A DNA stretch of 64,000 bases from Ephemerocybe angulata (GCA_013368325.1 JAACJK010000224.1:186001-250000); one strand, 5' to 3'. Shown: positions 38,500 through 50,600, counted from the stretch's first letter. Notes: generated by a model from the letters alone, not told the origin. Numbers and translations are program-made.

Positions 38500-39360
38500 T
38501 GTTCTCCGAGGCTCCTTTTCAATTCAAAGCTCAACTCAATGACCATCTCGATGCCGAACAACTTTATATGAAGACCTCCCTCCTCCTGGCAATAGCGCCA
38601 CTGGGCAGTCACCACATCCGATCTGCAATGACTGCAGTCGATCGAGCCAATGGTTATTTCAAGCACACTCTTATCGTCACCAGACAAGATGATCATCTTA
38701 GAATGGCAAGAGACACAGTTGAAACGTCACCTAGCGTCACCGAGGTCTGTATGAGCCCTTAATGAACCCCTGTAGCACTATCCTCAATCGGCGGTGGTGG
38801 GATCTGCTTCCGCAGCGTGCACATTGACCACTTATACCAGCTGCTCATACCCTCAGAGTGCCTGGCTAGGACCGGCTGCAGTTGGGTGCGTCAAGAAGAA
38901 CGGAGCAAGGGCTTGGAAAGGCAGAAGCTTAACTGGGGACTCCTCGCCGACGATGATATCTCATGTGCGGCGTGTTTGCAGGGCCTCGAGGCAGCTGGGG
39001 CTCCATGGGTGCAGCCTCATTCCACCGATACCTATCGCGATGAAACACTCATTAAACCAGGGTTATATATGTCGCAATGTGGCTTAATGATACCTTTGGC
39101 GGTGCGTGGCGATAATTTACATGGCATTAGTTAGCACTCAATCTCCTTGAACCACCCTCTTCAGGCCCCTCTGGTTCCGTGGTTGGTCATGCGACGGCAC
39201 GCCGTTCACTCATGGCTCCGGTTTGGCAATTGCTCGCCGCAAAAGGCACCATCTGGAGCGAGTGTCCTTTTGTTCGTCGCAGATGTCTCTCATTTTTCGG
39301 CTTCCTTCACTCAAGTGGCCGGCGTTGTATTGGATATAGCAAGCAGATTGGAAATGGTAG
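38500..39360 (+). CDS. uncertain hypothetical gene between F-box B and P450
   Basis: ATG 38500 sits in a perfect GCCACCATG context and opens MFSEAPFQFKAQLNDH. A second open stretch reads HIDHLYQLLIPSECLA and ADDDISCAACLQGLEAAG (38817-39104). It is followed by a good donor (GTGCGT at 39105) and acceptor (CTCTTCAG at 39166) that join in frame to APLVPWLVMRRHAVHSW. I could not find a splice of normal length joining the first two parts (the only in-frame one removes 27 bp), and the 3' end is undefined. No known domain. It may be a real lineage-specific gene, a decayed one, or the P450 promoter. Confidence 0.3.
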
Positions 39361-39493
39361 CTGGAGAATGCAATGTCCACATGATGGCCCAATCCCCAGA
39401 TTGCATTCATCCAACAAGAGATGCAAGGTCCAGAATGGGAGTACCAGAGATATTAAAACCAATGATGCTCGATCCCCCACATACCTCAACACT

Positions 39494-41524
39494 ATGCCTG
39501 CTCTGGAACTGCGCTCCTGGGCGATCCTTGCTCTTGGGCTGGGTACCATCCTGTTCGTGAAGGCGACTACAGCCCGTCGCAAACGCAACCCCCGACGTTT
39601 ACCTCTGCCTCCGGGCCCAGCGGGATATCCTATTCTTGGGAACGCAACCCAGATACCCATCGAGAAACCGTGGGAGGGATACAATGCACTTTGCAGGGAA
39701 CATGGTATAGTCTTCTACCCTCTAACCTAGCATATGAAGCGTACTCATGTTGGGAACAAGGCGACATCGTCTACCTCGATGCCATAGGCCAGGGAATGAT
39801 GATGCTTGGCTCACGCAGACGTGCAGTGGACCTCCTAGAGAAACGGGCGGCCATCTACTCGGATAGGCCTTATCTCCCTTTCGTAGAGCTGTGAGCCTCA
39901 TCTCCCACGTCGTGCGCTGCGGTCAGAGGAATTTACCCTCCTTAGAATCGGAATGTTCTCCTGGGCCTTCGGGGTGATTCCATACGGCACTCGATGGCGA
40001 GAGCACCGTCGTGCATTCCACCAGCAGTTAAATCAGAACGCTGTACGCAGATTCCACCCTCTCATGCAAGAGGAGAGATCCCTCCTCCTCAGAAAGCTCC
40101 AGGAAACCCCTGAAAATTGGACGAAACACCTTCTGATGTGAGTGGAGGACTGTGCCCGCCGTTCTCTTGATGCATGCTCACAATGTCTCAGGTTCTTCGG
40201 TGCGTCAATCATGCGCACGGCCTATGGCTTCGACGACACCAAGCACAATGAATCTCTTGTCCTTGGCGCTGAAGAGATCGTCGGCGCTTTTGGCGAGGCC
40301 GCTGTTCCAGGAAAATACCTGGTCAATATCTTTCCATCCCTAAGCATGGTGCCTGCCTGGTTCCCCGGCGCTGGCTGGAAGCGCCACTTCATGAAGGTGG
40401 CTGAATTGACGCGGAACGTGGTATCAGCGCCCTTCCAGGAGGCCAAAGAACAGCTGGTATGATCCTTTTCATTTAATATACCCTTTCGCCTGGCTCTAAT
40501 GCACGAAATACTAGGCTCGAGGGGAGAGAAGCGTCCATCCCAGCATGGCGGCTACATTCATAGACAACCTTCCTGAGGTTGAGACGGGCAACGATGAATC
40601 GGAGCATTCAGCAGAGACTGTAGCACGCGACATTTGCGCCGTCGCGTATGTTGCCGGCGCTGACACGGTTAGCACTAGCCATTGACTCATATATCGACAC
40701 CCACTGACACCCATAACTTCAAATTTGGAACCCTAGACAGTCTCATCAGCCACCGGCCTCGTCAACGCCCTGGTCAACAACCCCCATGTGCAGCTGAAGG
40801 CGCAAGCGGAGATAGACGCTGTGATAGGCGCCGGCCGTCTCCCCCTGATAAGCGACCGGCCCCAACTCCCTTACATCCACGCCATCGTCAAGGAAGTCAG
40901 CCGGTGGTACACTGTCATCCCCATTGGAGTCGTACACACGAATGCGGAAGACGACGAGTACGACGGGTATTTCATTCCTAAAGGCACTTACATTTTCCAG
41001 AATAACTGGTGAGTAGCCGGGCCGATGCTTTGGGCGTACAGAAACTCACGGGCTTTACGCAGGGCTATTATGCATGACCCAGAGGTCTTTGAGAAACCGC
41101 TCGATTTTATTCCGGAGCGTTACCTCAAGGATGGGAAGCTGAACCCGGCGGTTTTGGACCCAGAAGCCGCCGCATTCGGCTACGGTCGACGGTCAGTCTG
41201 AATCCTTTCTTCACCCAAGACTGTGCAATCAACCATCCAACTCACCTATTAACCTCCAGGATCTGTCCGGGGAGGCATTTCAGCAACGATGCGCTGTTCT
41301 TGTTTGCCGCCTCCGTTCTTGCGACATTCACCATCCACCCTAAGAAAGACGAGCACGGGCATCCCATCCCAGCTAAATTCGAGATCGAAAACCACAACGT
41401 TGCGTAAGTGAAAGTTACCTCGCATAAGCTCTCCCTTCCTCAACTCTATTTCTTCTGCAGCAAACCGCTTCCATTTGAGTGTGAATTTGTTCCAAGGCCT
41501 GGGCGGGCGGATTTGATGGAGTAA
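39494..41524 (+). CDS. cytochrome P450 monooxygenase (519 aa)
   Basis: Haem-thiolate oxygenase anchored in the ER. Nine exons add to exactly 520 codons: 39494-39704, 39761-39890, 39946-40137, 40192-40456, 40515-40667, 40737-41008, 41063-41191, 41260-41403, 41461-41524. An N-terminal membrane anchor (LRSWAILALGLGTILFV) is followed by the proline hinge LPLPPGPAGYPILGN. The I-helix is AGADTTVSS, split by an intron inside it. The K-helix ExxR is KEVSRW, the PERF-like segment is FIPERY, and the haem loop FGYGRRICPGRHF carries the Cys ligand and is also split by an intron. All essential parts are intact, so it should be functional. Subfamily and substrate cannot be assigned; the type with DAIGQGMMMLGSRRRAVDLL is common in agaricomycete P450s. 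Confidence 0.95.
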
Positions 41525-41741
41525 TTTATTAGTTGTCGGTCCTCCAGTTGCACTATAACTTATGCTTCCCGTAGTGATGAGCTTTTCCTAGTATAGTGTA
41601 TCTAATGTGTATCTTTGTACCTTTATGGCCGAGTGATGTATGGCAGACTGCAACTCGGAAGATGAATCGCATCGCGCGAGAGGCCTGGGGAAGGCTTGGG
41701 TCGTCGGCCCGTTCCGGCGCGACATAATTCAGAATGATGCC

Positions 41742-41749
41742 GGCGCCTT
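41742..41749. repeat. target-site duplication, left copy (GGCGCCTT)
   Basis: GGCGCCTT immediately left of the first transposon end. The same 8 bp follows the right end of the second element at 53483-53490. Because terminal and target bases overlap, a 10-bp duplication (CGGCGCCTTG) with 10-bp inverted repeats fits equally well. Confidence 0.8.
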
Positions 41750-41760
41750 GGCGCGCTGAC
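41750..41760 (+). repeat. terminal inverted repeat, copy 1 left
   Basis: GGCGCGCTGAC, an exact inverse match of 47603-47613. Confidence 0.85.
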
Positions 41761-41930
41761 TATGGCAGTGCCTCGCTATTGATTTTGCTGCTCGGCACTG
41801 AAGCCGACGTTATGTAAGATCATTTCCACGGTTCCTGGCGCGCGTCTGGCAGAAGCGCCGATATTGCTCAGTTGTTCGTCTCACCTCCTCCTCCCCTTCC
41901 AAATTTTATCGTCTTGTTAAACGTGTCCTA

Positions 41931-44900
41931 ATGTCAAGGTGAGTATTGTTCTGACACCCTTGAATGCCTTATTCATTCCTGTTTCTTGGTCTGTAGATCT
42001 CCCCGTAGTCATCATCATCATCCAGAATTACGCACCGGGGAAACGTCGCGCGCCCAACAAGGTCCGTCGAACTGGTCCACACAGTTAATTAGTGGCTAAT
42101 CTACCTGATTGACAGACTTTCCCTCACATCTACGCCTTATTCTCCCCCTGCCTGCTCCCTCGTCATCCAGGACGCGCTCTGGACCACCGCCAGGTTCCCT
42201 AGACGCCGAGCAGCCCCACAGCGCGACAACCACTGAAACCCCGGCCTCACTCGAGATACCGTCACCAAGCACAACAAATGGCGAGCCAGGGAAGCGAGGG
42301 AGGGGCCGGCCACGCACAAAAGAAGTGGTTCTTGGGCCAAAACGGCCTCGTGGCCGTCCTCGAAAGGTCTTAGTGGTCGAGACTGGCCCACCAGCACCTG
42401 CAAAGCCCAGAGGCCGCCCTCGAAAAGACAAAGACGCAGCGGGGGAGTTCCGCGTTCGCGTTAGCGCACACAACGGCCCTATTGTGAGTAACAATTGTTC
42501 TGTGGTTACGATTCTAAAAACTGATTGTGTACTTGTGCAGACGGTCCCGGGGGTGAAGGGGCACCTGCATCGGCCCCATTTGCAGCCTCTCGCCCCTCTT
42601 TTCTCAAATCAACGGCAAGCTCTGCACGGGAACATGCCTGCACCTGCGCCTGCCTCGATTCCGAGTACCCCCATCTCCCATAACACCCAGCCTCGATCCG
42701 GACCGAGCGTGCACATTGCACCAGAAGAGGACCCCGAAGGGCCGGTGGATATCGACGAAGACGAAGAGACTGAGGCAAGTGGGAAAGGGATCGGCGAGGA
42801 AACGACTGGTGGAGATGAGGCGGATGAGGGTGACGATGAACGCGAGCACGACGGAGACGAGCCCAGCGTAAACCCGCACGCGCGCCATTCGCATCCCCCG
42901 TGGCTTCTTGAGCACTTCCGCACCTGTGTTCAGGCGCTTCAAATCAGGGATGCAGATGGGCTACCGGCACTCTACGCAAAAGGCCGCACCTTTTGGTTTC
43001 GGTCCCCTGAAGCCTGGTTTCTTCTTCAGTCGTCGCCCTCACCAGTCCGTTTGTACAAACCGCAGATGTTCGTCTGGGACCCGCTCGCTCTCTACAAGAA
43101 GCTTCCCTGCCCCCGGTGCAACAGAGTCCTCAGTCGCCATTCCACCATCTCCCAGCCTCGTCGTTGTGTTGACCTCACGGCGACGTTTTGGATTGTTGGG
43201 TTCCGATATCGGTGCCGCAATTGCAAGCATCCAAAGACTGGGAAGTCAACTGTAACGTGGAGGAGCTGGGACCCACGTATCCTTGCCGTCATGCCCCGTG
43301 CCCTCTCCGCCCAATTCCCTGCCCGACTAACACACCGAAGTGCAATTTCGAACGACCTCTTCTCGTGGATGCGTTCATGCTTCCAAAATGGTATGGGGTC
43401 CGGGCAGTTTGCAGATGCTGTCCTTGCGCAGCATCTATTGCGCTACGATCAGCTGCATCTTCAATACCTCGACTTCATTGCTCAGGGTGTTGCTGTATCA
43501 GAATTCACGGATCGGAAATACAAGTCTTTTCTTCCATTTGATGATGCCAGCCCAGAGGGATTCCGAGGCTTTGTACCCAGCGCTCGTTACTTCCGCGATG
43601 TCTACGATACGTTCATGGACGAACACCGCCACCACTTTGACCAGCACACCGCAATGCTTTCTGCCATAGTCTGTGCTCTGGACCACAGCCATAAGGTGAG
43701 TTTTTTTAACCACTACCTACGTACCTTGTTGACAGTTAATGTCATAGCTCCCGAAACGCATTGCAACCGTTGATCACCTGCCCGTCTTCGGTGCTCTGCT
43801 GTGCTTCACCAACGAGAAAGGCGAGATTCGTGCACTGAACTTTGTGGCAACCAAGGCGCACTCGCAGTATGAGCTTACCCTCAAGGGCATCCGTGAATCA
43901 CTCGAGCTTTACGGGCATGAATCAATCAAGATTGTCTATACTGACAACGTGACGGATCGAGCATTTCTCGAGTCGTCCTTCCCTTCCCTGCGTACGGGCG
44001 TGGTGCCGGTTGAGAAGTACAGCCACCTGCCGCTGTTCTCACTTCCTGACGGCGTTCAACCTTTGGTTCGGCATGACGAGAGTGCCATAAATGTCGCTAT
44101 GTCAACCATTCTTGCACATGCACCGGTCGAAGAAGCAGAGGGGGATCTAGCAATTGGGTTTGACTGTGAATGGAATGTGGGTGTGCTCGGTGGTGGGCCC
44201 GGAGTAGAAAGGGGTGAGATAGCAGTTATTCAGATAGCCTTCGAGAACCGGGTATATGTATTACAGGTACGAGCAAACGCCCATATCCAGCCACACGGTA
44301 CAGGCCTTTTAACTCATAATTTTATTTTCTTTCTAGGTTAGCAAAATGATAGAGCATCGTCGTCTTCCCGAAAAACTTGTGATGTTGCTCCAAAATCCTC
44401 GAGTGCGAAAAGTCGGGCGGATGGTTGCAGGTGATCTGAAGCAGCTAGAGGATATCGTGAAGCCATCCTCCCCCTTCTCTGGTGACTTGGACCTTGCAGC
44501 ATATGCGAAAGAACGCAATGTTGTGTCGAATGCACGAATTAGTCTCTCGGACCTGTGTGCGATTGTTCTGGGCAAGATGCTTCGCAAGAACGTTTCGGAG
44601 CGTTTCAGCATGGCATGGGAACAGGACATACTCACGGATGAACAAGTCCAATATGCCGCCTGCGACGCGTACGCGCCTTTGCTCATTTATCAAGAACTAT
44701 CGAAGCTCCGTGTTCCTCAACCACTCCCAAGTGTTCTACCTGCTCAAAGCACAGTCAACATTTTACTATACAATCAAGACAGATCCACAGTGCTTGCGAG
44801 TGGCCACCTCTCGCCCCGGCCATTCCCCATCGAGTTTGACAAAATCCACCTTACGCCCACCCGTGCCCTCGTCACTATCACGGAAGTTCGAGTACCGGGC

Positions 44901-47264
44901 GCCCTCCTCACGTTGCATCATGACCGCCCTCTCAGCTCATTTGGCCCACCCCCATTTCAAGTGGTATGCAAGCGTACCTTCCTGCGGATGTATGATCCGC
45001 TCAGCTTCAAGCTCCCAGAACCACCCCAACCAATGTCCGTCGACGCTGCCACACCTGTCCGCGAGAATAACGAGATGGATCAACAAGAAGGCGAAGGGGA
45101 ATCACTAGCAGAGTCGGAGAAAGCCTACGAGACTGACCAAGGTGCTGGAAGTCTCCTTCGCCAGTCAATGGGAGCGGGTGGAGAGGTGTCAGTGGATGAT
45201 GAGGATGGGGACGATGCATCAGCTGGCCCGTCGGGCACCACAACAGCACGGCCGTTTGTTGATGCAACCAGCGACGCTTTGGGACAAGCAATGTCAGCAA
45301 AGGTGAAGCGTCCTAATACCCAGCAGTCGTCGAGTGACTCGAGTCATGAAGCATTGAAATCAAGGGTGCTGAAGGACTTGTTTCATGTTTTCAACATGCT
45401 TCGCATCTCGTCAAACCACTCACTTCGACGAGAATTTGCTGCAGCACTTCGGGACATCCTTTTTGTGTTCGACAAGGAGGACCGTGCACGAATCGCTGCT
45501 TGGGCAGCTTGTTTAGAAACCCCACGCACCTTCGAGCAGCTTATGGCATCGAACCCGGATTGGGTACAAAAGCATTCCCGCCGGTATGTCCCATCTCCTG
45601 AAGTACTTTTCCCACTGGTCGAGGAGCTGTTTCGCACGTATGGCCCATTGCAAGACGCAGCCACGAAGGAGCCTTTGTTTGGTCCCAAGCAATGGAAAAC
45701 AGCATCGCAAATTCTTGACCTCATTCGGGAGGGTTACCTGTCTGACCCTCCAGGCATTGCACTGTACACGAAGATCGGAAATGATAAGAAGGCTGGAAAC
45801 TTGCCAATATATCGATGCGCAAGAGGTACAAGCTTCACTGAGGGTGTTCACTCGCAGCTTCGCTCGCGTTTGCCTACGGTTGGCGTCTCGATCCGACACA
45901 TCAATTCCCGTCTCCCGGAGTATGTTTACGTCCATAATAAAAGGGTTAGTCGACTAGTCCATACTCTTGATAGTAACTCAGAACTTACCAAATGGCAGGT
46001 TGGAACTATGAATACCACGGGAAAGAAATACCGTGGCCACTATGACCCATGGATTATCAATCGGATTCAAGAGCGTTTGGCATACCTAGATGCCATTCTC
46101 ATAAATCCGATCGAGATTCGTGGCATGGTGAATACTGACCTTTATGTCCGCACTCAGGAGCGCCTGGGAATTCTTCCCATTCCAGATGGCGTCCGCATTG
46201 CAAGCGCCATTGGAGAGTACAATCCCCAGGACCCAGGTGCAAGAAAACAAGAGCAAGCATACCTTGCGAGGATTCAAAACACCAAGAAAGCAGTGCTTCC
46301 TGTTCACACCCCTCAGGAGTACAAGCTCTTTGAAGAGCTGATGGTCAGTAGTTCTGCGTTCAATTCCACCTCGCGTGGCCCTGTATGGAAACTCGCGGTT
46401 AGGGTTTGGAATGAGCGCGCAGAACTCACGCACGGCATCTCGTACAAGGTATGCAATACTTTATTACTTTATAATATATCTAAATGAACATTTCGATAGT
46501 TGGTTGAGCATCTGAAGACCTGCTATGCATCCTTTAACGTTGGCATTCGCATACGGCAGACCCTTTCTACCACCTCAACGATTCGTCGTGATATCAACAA
46601 GCGAGCGCGTGATCCTCGGCGCTCCGATGCAGCCCCTCAACTTATGGATCGCCCATTAGCTCCCACAATGGTCACTGCCGGACTCGACATTCCCTCTAAC
46701 TGGCAGAGTCCACTGCCGTCACCGCCATGCCCTCCCCCACCGACTCCTACATATCAAGATACTGATTCCCCACCTGACTTCGAGTCTACATCGGCGCCTA
46801 CACATCAGACGCCACCCACATTTGCGTACCCCGCCACAGCACATGCGTTAGCCCAGCGGCGCGTTGCTGAGGACATTGCGCAAAGGCAGCAACAGCCTCC
46901 GGCAATCATACCACCCACCCCTACGCTCCCACCTCAACACCCTCCAACGACATTCTCTGATGCTGCACGCGAGCTCGCTCGTCAGCGTGTTGCTAGCAGC
47001 GTCGCCCAACGACAACCCCAGCCAGCAGCTCCCAGTGGCCCCCGCGGCCCACGCAAGTGTCAGAAATGTGGCTCGGCCGAGTGCAGTGGGCGTAAACAGA
47101 TCAAATTCTGCTACAACCCTTGTCAGGACTGTGGCGAAATCCTCTGCTACGGCAGGAATAGTAGGCGCACGGCGGGAAAGCCATGTAACCTGGCTTGGAT
47201 TGGGTATGAGGATCGTCGACCCGAGCTCCCCACTCTTCCACCCCCTCCCCGTACCTGCACGTAG
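41931..47264 (+). CDS. transposase: AT-hooks + DDE core split by DEDDy exonuclease (copy 1, 1645 aa)
   Basis: Eight exons (41931-41938, 41997-42061, 42116-42483, 42541-43695, 43748-44266, 44337-45944, 45999-46448, 46500-47264) total 4938 nt, all in frame. Order in the protein: basic His-rich start (MSRSPRSHHHHPEL); three AT-hooks (GRGRPR, PRGRPRK, PRGRPRK, about residues 84-128); acidic linker; a C-x2-C / C-x2-C zinc-type motif (337-375); DDE first Asp in ALDHSHK (528); second Asp in VYTDN (598); exonuclease motifs FDCEW (671/673), AGDLKQL (738) and YAACD (811/815); FHVF helices; RGTSFTEG with the likely third acid E1207; and eight Cys at 1578-1620 (CQKCGSAECSG onward). All catalytic residues are present. 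The DDE assignment is inference from motif order; the exonuclease is clear. Confidence 0.88.
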
Positions 47265-47513
47265 TACCCGTCTCTAATCTTATCTTCGCGAGTAGCGTAC
47301 TATCCGATAGAGCTGTATAATCATGAAAAATGTCAATAATTCATCCGGAGCCAATCAAATGCCAATGCGCCCGAGCAGCAAAACGAACCAGTTCGAAAGA
47401 ATGATGAGAAAAACATCCTTAATTCCCATTGGCTCACTGACATCATCTCAGAAATGCTCGACAATCGACAACTGCGCCGAACCCGCTTCAGCATCCAGAA
47501 GAGCGTGCGTGAG

Positions 47514-47593
47514 TTCCCTCTTTTCCCTCCCCTTTTCCTCTCTTTCCTTTTTCGTCTTTTATTTTATTTTCTTTTCCCTTTCCTTTTCTTGGC
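47514..47593. repeat. pyrimidine-rich tract at transposon right end, copy 1
   Basis: About 80 bp of almost pure C/T on the plus strand just inside the right terminal repeat. The equivalent tract in copy 2 (53384-53462) is one T shorter, the only difference I found between the two elements. Confidence 0.7.
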
Positions 47594-47602
47594 ACAACCA
47601 CC

Positions 47603-47613
47603 GTCAGCGCGCC
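47603..47613 (-). repeat. terminal inverted repeat, copy 1 right
   Basis: GTCAGCGCGCC, the inverse complement of 41750-41760. It is followed by the 6-bp spacer CGCCTT (47614-47619) and then the left repeat of copy 2. Confidence 0.85.
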
Positions 47614-47619
47614 CGCCTT

Positions 47620-50600
47620 GGCGCGCTGACTATGGCAGTGCCTCGCTATTGATTTTGCTGCTCGGCACTGAAGCCGACGTTATGTAAGATCATTTCCACG
47701 GTTCCTGGCGCGCGTCTGGCAGAAGCGCCGATATTGCTCAGTTGTTCGTCTCACCTCCTCCTCCCCTTCCAAATTTTATCGTCTTGTTAAACGTGTCCTA
47801 ATGTCAAGGTGAGTATTGTTCTGACACCCTTGAATGCCTTATTCATTCCTGTTTCTTGGTCTGTAGATCTCCCCGTAGTCATCATCATCATCCAGAATTA
47901 CGCACCGGGGAAACGTCGCGCGCCCAACAAGGTCCGTCGAACTGGTCCACACAGTTAATTAGTGGCTAATCTACCTGATTGACAGACTTTCCCTCACATC
48001 TACGCCTTATTCTCCCCCTGCCTGCTCCCTCGTCATCCAGGACGCGCTCTGGACCACCGCCAGGTTCCCTAGACGCCGAGCAGCCCCACAGCGCGACAAC
48101 CACTGAAACCCCGGCCTCACTCGAGATACCGTCACCAAGCACAACAAATGGCGAGCCAGGGAAGCGAGGGAGGGGCCGGCCACGCACAAAAGAAGTGGTT
48201 CTTGGGCCAAAACGGCCTCGTGGCCGTCCTCGAAAGGTCTTAGTGGTCGAGACTGGCCCACCAGCACCTGCAAAGCCCAGAGGCCGCCCTCGAAAAGACA
48301 AAGACGCAGCGGGGGAGTTCCGCGTTCGCGTTAGCGCACACAACGGCCCTATTGTGAGTAACAATTGTTCTGTGGTTACGATTCTAAAAACTGATTGTGT
48401 ACTTGTGCAGACGGTCCCGGGGGTGAAGGGGCACCTGCATCGGCCCCATTTGCAGCCTCTCGCCCCTCTTTTCTCAAATCAACGGCAAGCTCTGCACGGG
48501 AACATGCCTGCACCTGCGCCTGCCTCGATTCCGAGTACCCCCATCTCCCATAACACCCAGCCTCGATCCGGACCGAGCGTGCACATTGCACCAGAAGAGG
48601 ACCCCGAAGGGCCGGTGGATATCGACGAAGACGAAGAGACTGAGGCAAGTGGGAAAGGGATCGGCGAGGAAACGACTGGTGGAGATGAGGCGGATGAGGG
48701 TGACGATGAACGCGAGCACGACGGAGACGAGCCCAGCGTAAACCCGCACGCGCGCCATTCGCATCCCCCGTGGCTTCTTGAGCACTTCCGCACCTGTGTT
48801 CAGGCGCTTCAAATCAGGGATGCAGATGGGCTACCGGCACTCTACGCAAAAGGCCGCACCTTTTGGTTTCGGTCCCCTGAAGCCTGGTTTCTTCTTCAGT
48901 CGTCGCCCTCACCAGTCCGTTTGTACAAACCGCAGATGTTCGTCTGGGACCCGCTCGCTCTCTACAAGAAGCTTCCCTGCCCCCGGTGCAACAGAGTCCT
49001 CAGTCGCCATTCCACCATCTCCCAGCCTCGTCGTTGTGTTGACCTCACGGCGACGTTTTGGATTGTTGGGTTCCGATATCGGTGCCGCAATTGCAAGCAT
49101 CCAAAGACTGGGAAGTCAACTGTAACGTGGAGGAGCTGGGACCCACGTATCCTTGCCGTCATGCCCCGTGCCCTCTCCGCCCAATTCCCTGCCCGACTAA
49201 CACACCGAAGTGCAATTTCGAACGACCTCTTCTCGTGGATGCGTTCATGCTTCCAAAATGGTATGGGGTCCGGGCAGTTTGCAGATGCTGTCCTTGCGCA
49301 GCATCTATTGCGCTACGATCAGCTGCATCTTCAATACCTCGACTTCATTGCTCAGGGTGTTGCTGTATCAGAATTCACGGATCGGAAATACAAGTCTTTT
49401 CTTCCATTTGATGATGCCAGCCCAGAGGGATTCCGAGGCTTTGTACCCAGCGCTCGTTACTTCCGCGATGTCTACGATACGTTCATGGACGAACACCGCC
49501 ACCACTTTGACCAGCACACCGCAATGCTTTCTGCCATAGTCTGTGCTCTGGACCACAGCCATAAGGTGAGTTTTTTTAACCACTACCTACGTACCTTGTT
49601 GACAGTTAATGTCATAGCTCCCGAAACGCATTGCAACCGTTGATCACCTGCCCGTCTTCGGTGCTCTGCTGTGCTTCACCAACGAGAAAGGCGAGATTCG
49701 TGCACTGAACTTTGTGGCAACCAAGGCGCACTCGCAGTATGAGCTTACCCTCAAGGGCATCCGTGAATCACTCGAGCTTTACGGGCATGAATCAATCAAG
49801 ATTGTCTATACTGACAACGTGACGGATCGAGCATTTCTCGAGTCGTCCTTCCCTTCCCTGCGTACGGGCGTGGTGCCGGTTGAGAAGTACAGCCACCTGC
49901 CGCTGTTCTCACTTCCTGACGGCGTTCAACCTTTGGTTCGGCATGACGAGAGTGCCATAAATGTCGCTATGTCAACCATTCTTGCACATGCACCGGTCGA
50001 AGAAGCAGAGGGGGATCTAGCAATTGGGTTTGACTGTGAATGGAATGTGGGTGTGCTCGGTGGTGGGCCCGGAGTAGAAAGGGGTGAGATAGCAGTTATT
50101 CAGATAGCCTTCGAGAACCGGGTATATGTATTACAGGTACGAGCAAACGCCCATATCCAGCCACACGGTACAGGCCTTTTAACTCATAATTTTATTTTCT
50201 TTCTAGGTTAGCAAAATGATAGAGCATCGTCGTCTTCCCGAAAAACTTGTGATGTTGCTCCAAAATCCTCGAGTGCGAAAAGTCGGGCGGATGGTTGCAG
50301 GTGATCTGAAGCAGCTAGAGGATATCGTGAAGCCATCCTCCCCCTTCTCTGGTGACTTGGACCTTGCAGCATATGCGAAAGAACGCAATGTTGTGTCGAA
50401 TGCACGAATTAGTCTCTCGGACCTGTGTGCGATTGTTCTGGGCAAGATGCTTCGCAAGAACGTTTCGGAGCGTTTCAGCATGGCATGGGAACAGGACATA
50501 CTCACGGATGAACAAGTCCAATATGCCGCCTGCGACGCGTACGCGCCTTTGCTCATTTATCAAGAACTATCGAAGCTCCGTGTTCCTCAACCACTCCCAA

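Larger units (their letters stand above)
41750..47613 (+). mobile_element. DNA transposon copy 1 (5864 bp), DDE transposase with inserted exonuclease
   Basis: The element is bounded by perfect 11-bp inverted repeats, GGCGCGCTGAC at 41750-41760 and its complement at 47603-47613. It holds one intact plus-strand gene (41931-47264), a 180-bp 5' leader and about 350 bp of 3' sequence ending in a long pyrimidine tract next to the right repeat. Copy 2 follows head-to-tail after 6 bp. There is no reverse transcriptase, LTR or poly-A end, so this is a cut-and-paste type element. I cannot place it in a named superfamily with certainty. Its protein resembles fungal proteins that combine a DUF6729-type region with a 3'-5' exonuclease domain (from memory, not searched). 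Confidence 0.9.

Noticed and set aside
44346..46487. Separate host exonuclease gene of 713 codons
   Set aside because: The exonuclease frame joins in phase to exons on both sides through normal introns and lies inside the transposon ends, so it is part of the transposase.
41931..47264. Classification as a KDZ-type fungal transposon
   Set aside because: The order of AT-hooks, exonuclease and C-terminal Cys cluster does not match the KDZ features I know (CxC clusters with a different core), though it was not searched.
47323..47652. Small ORF downstream of the transposase
   Set aside because: It runs through the pyrimidine tract and across the terminal repeat, and its frame changes between the copies with the 1-bp difference.
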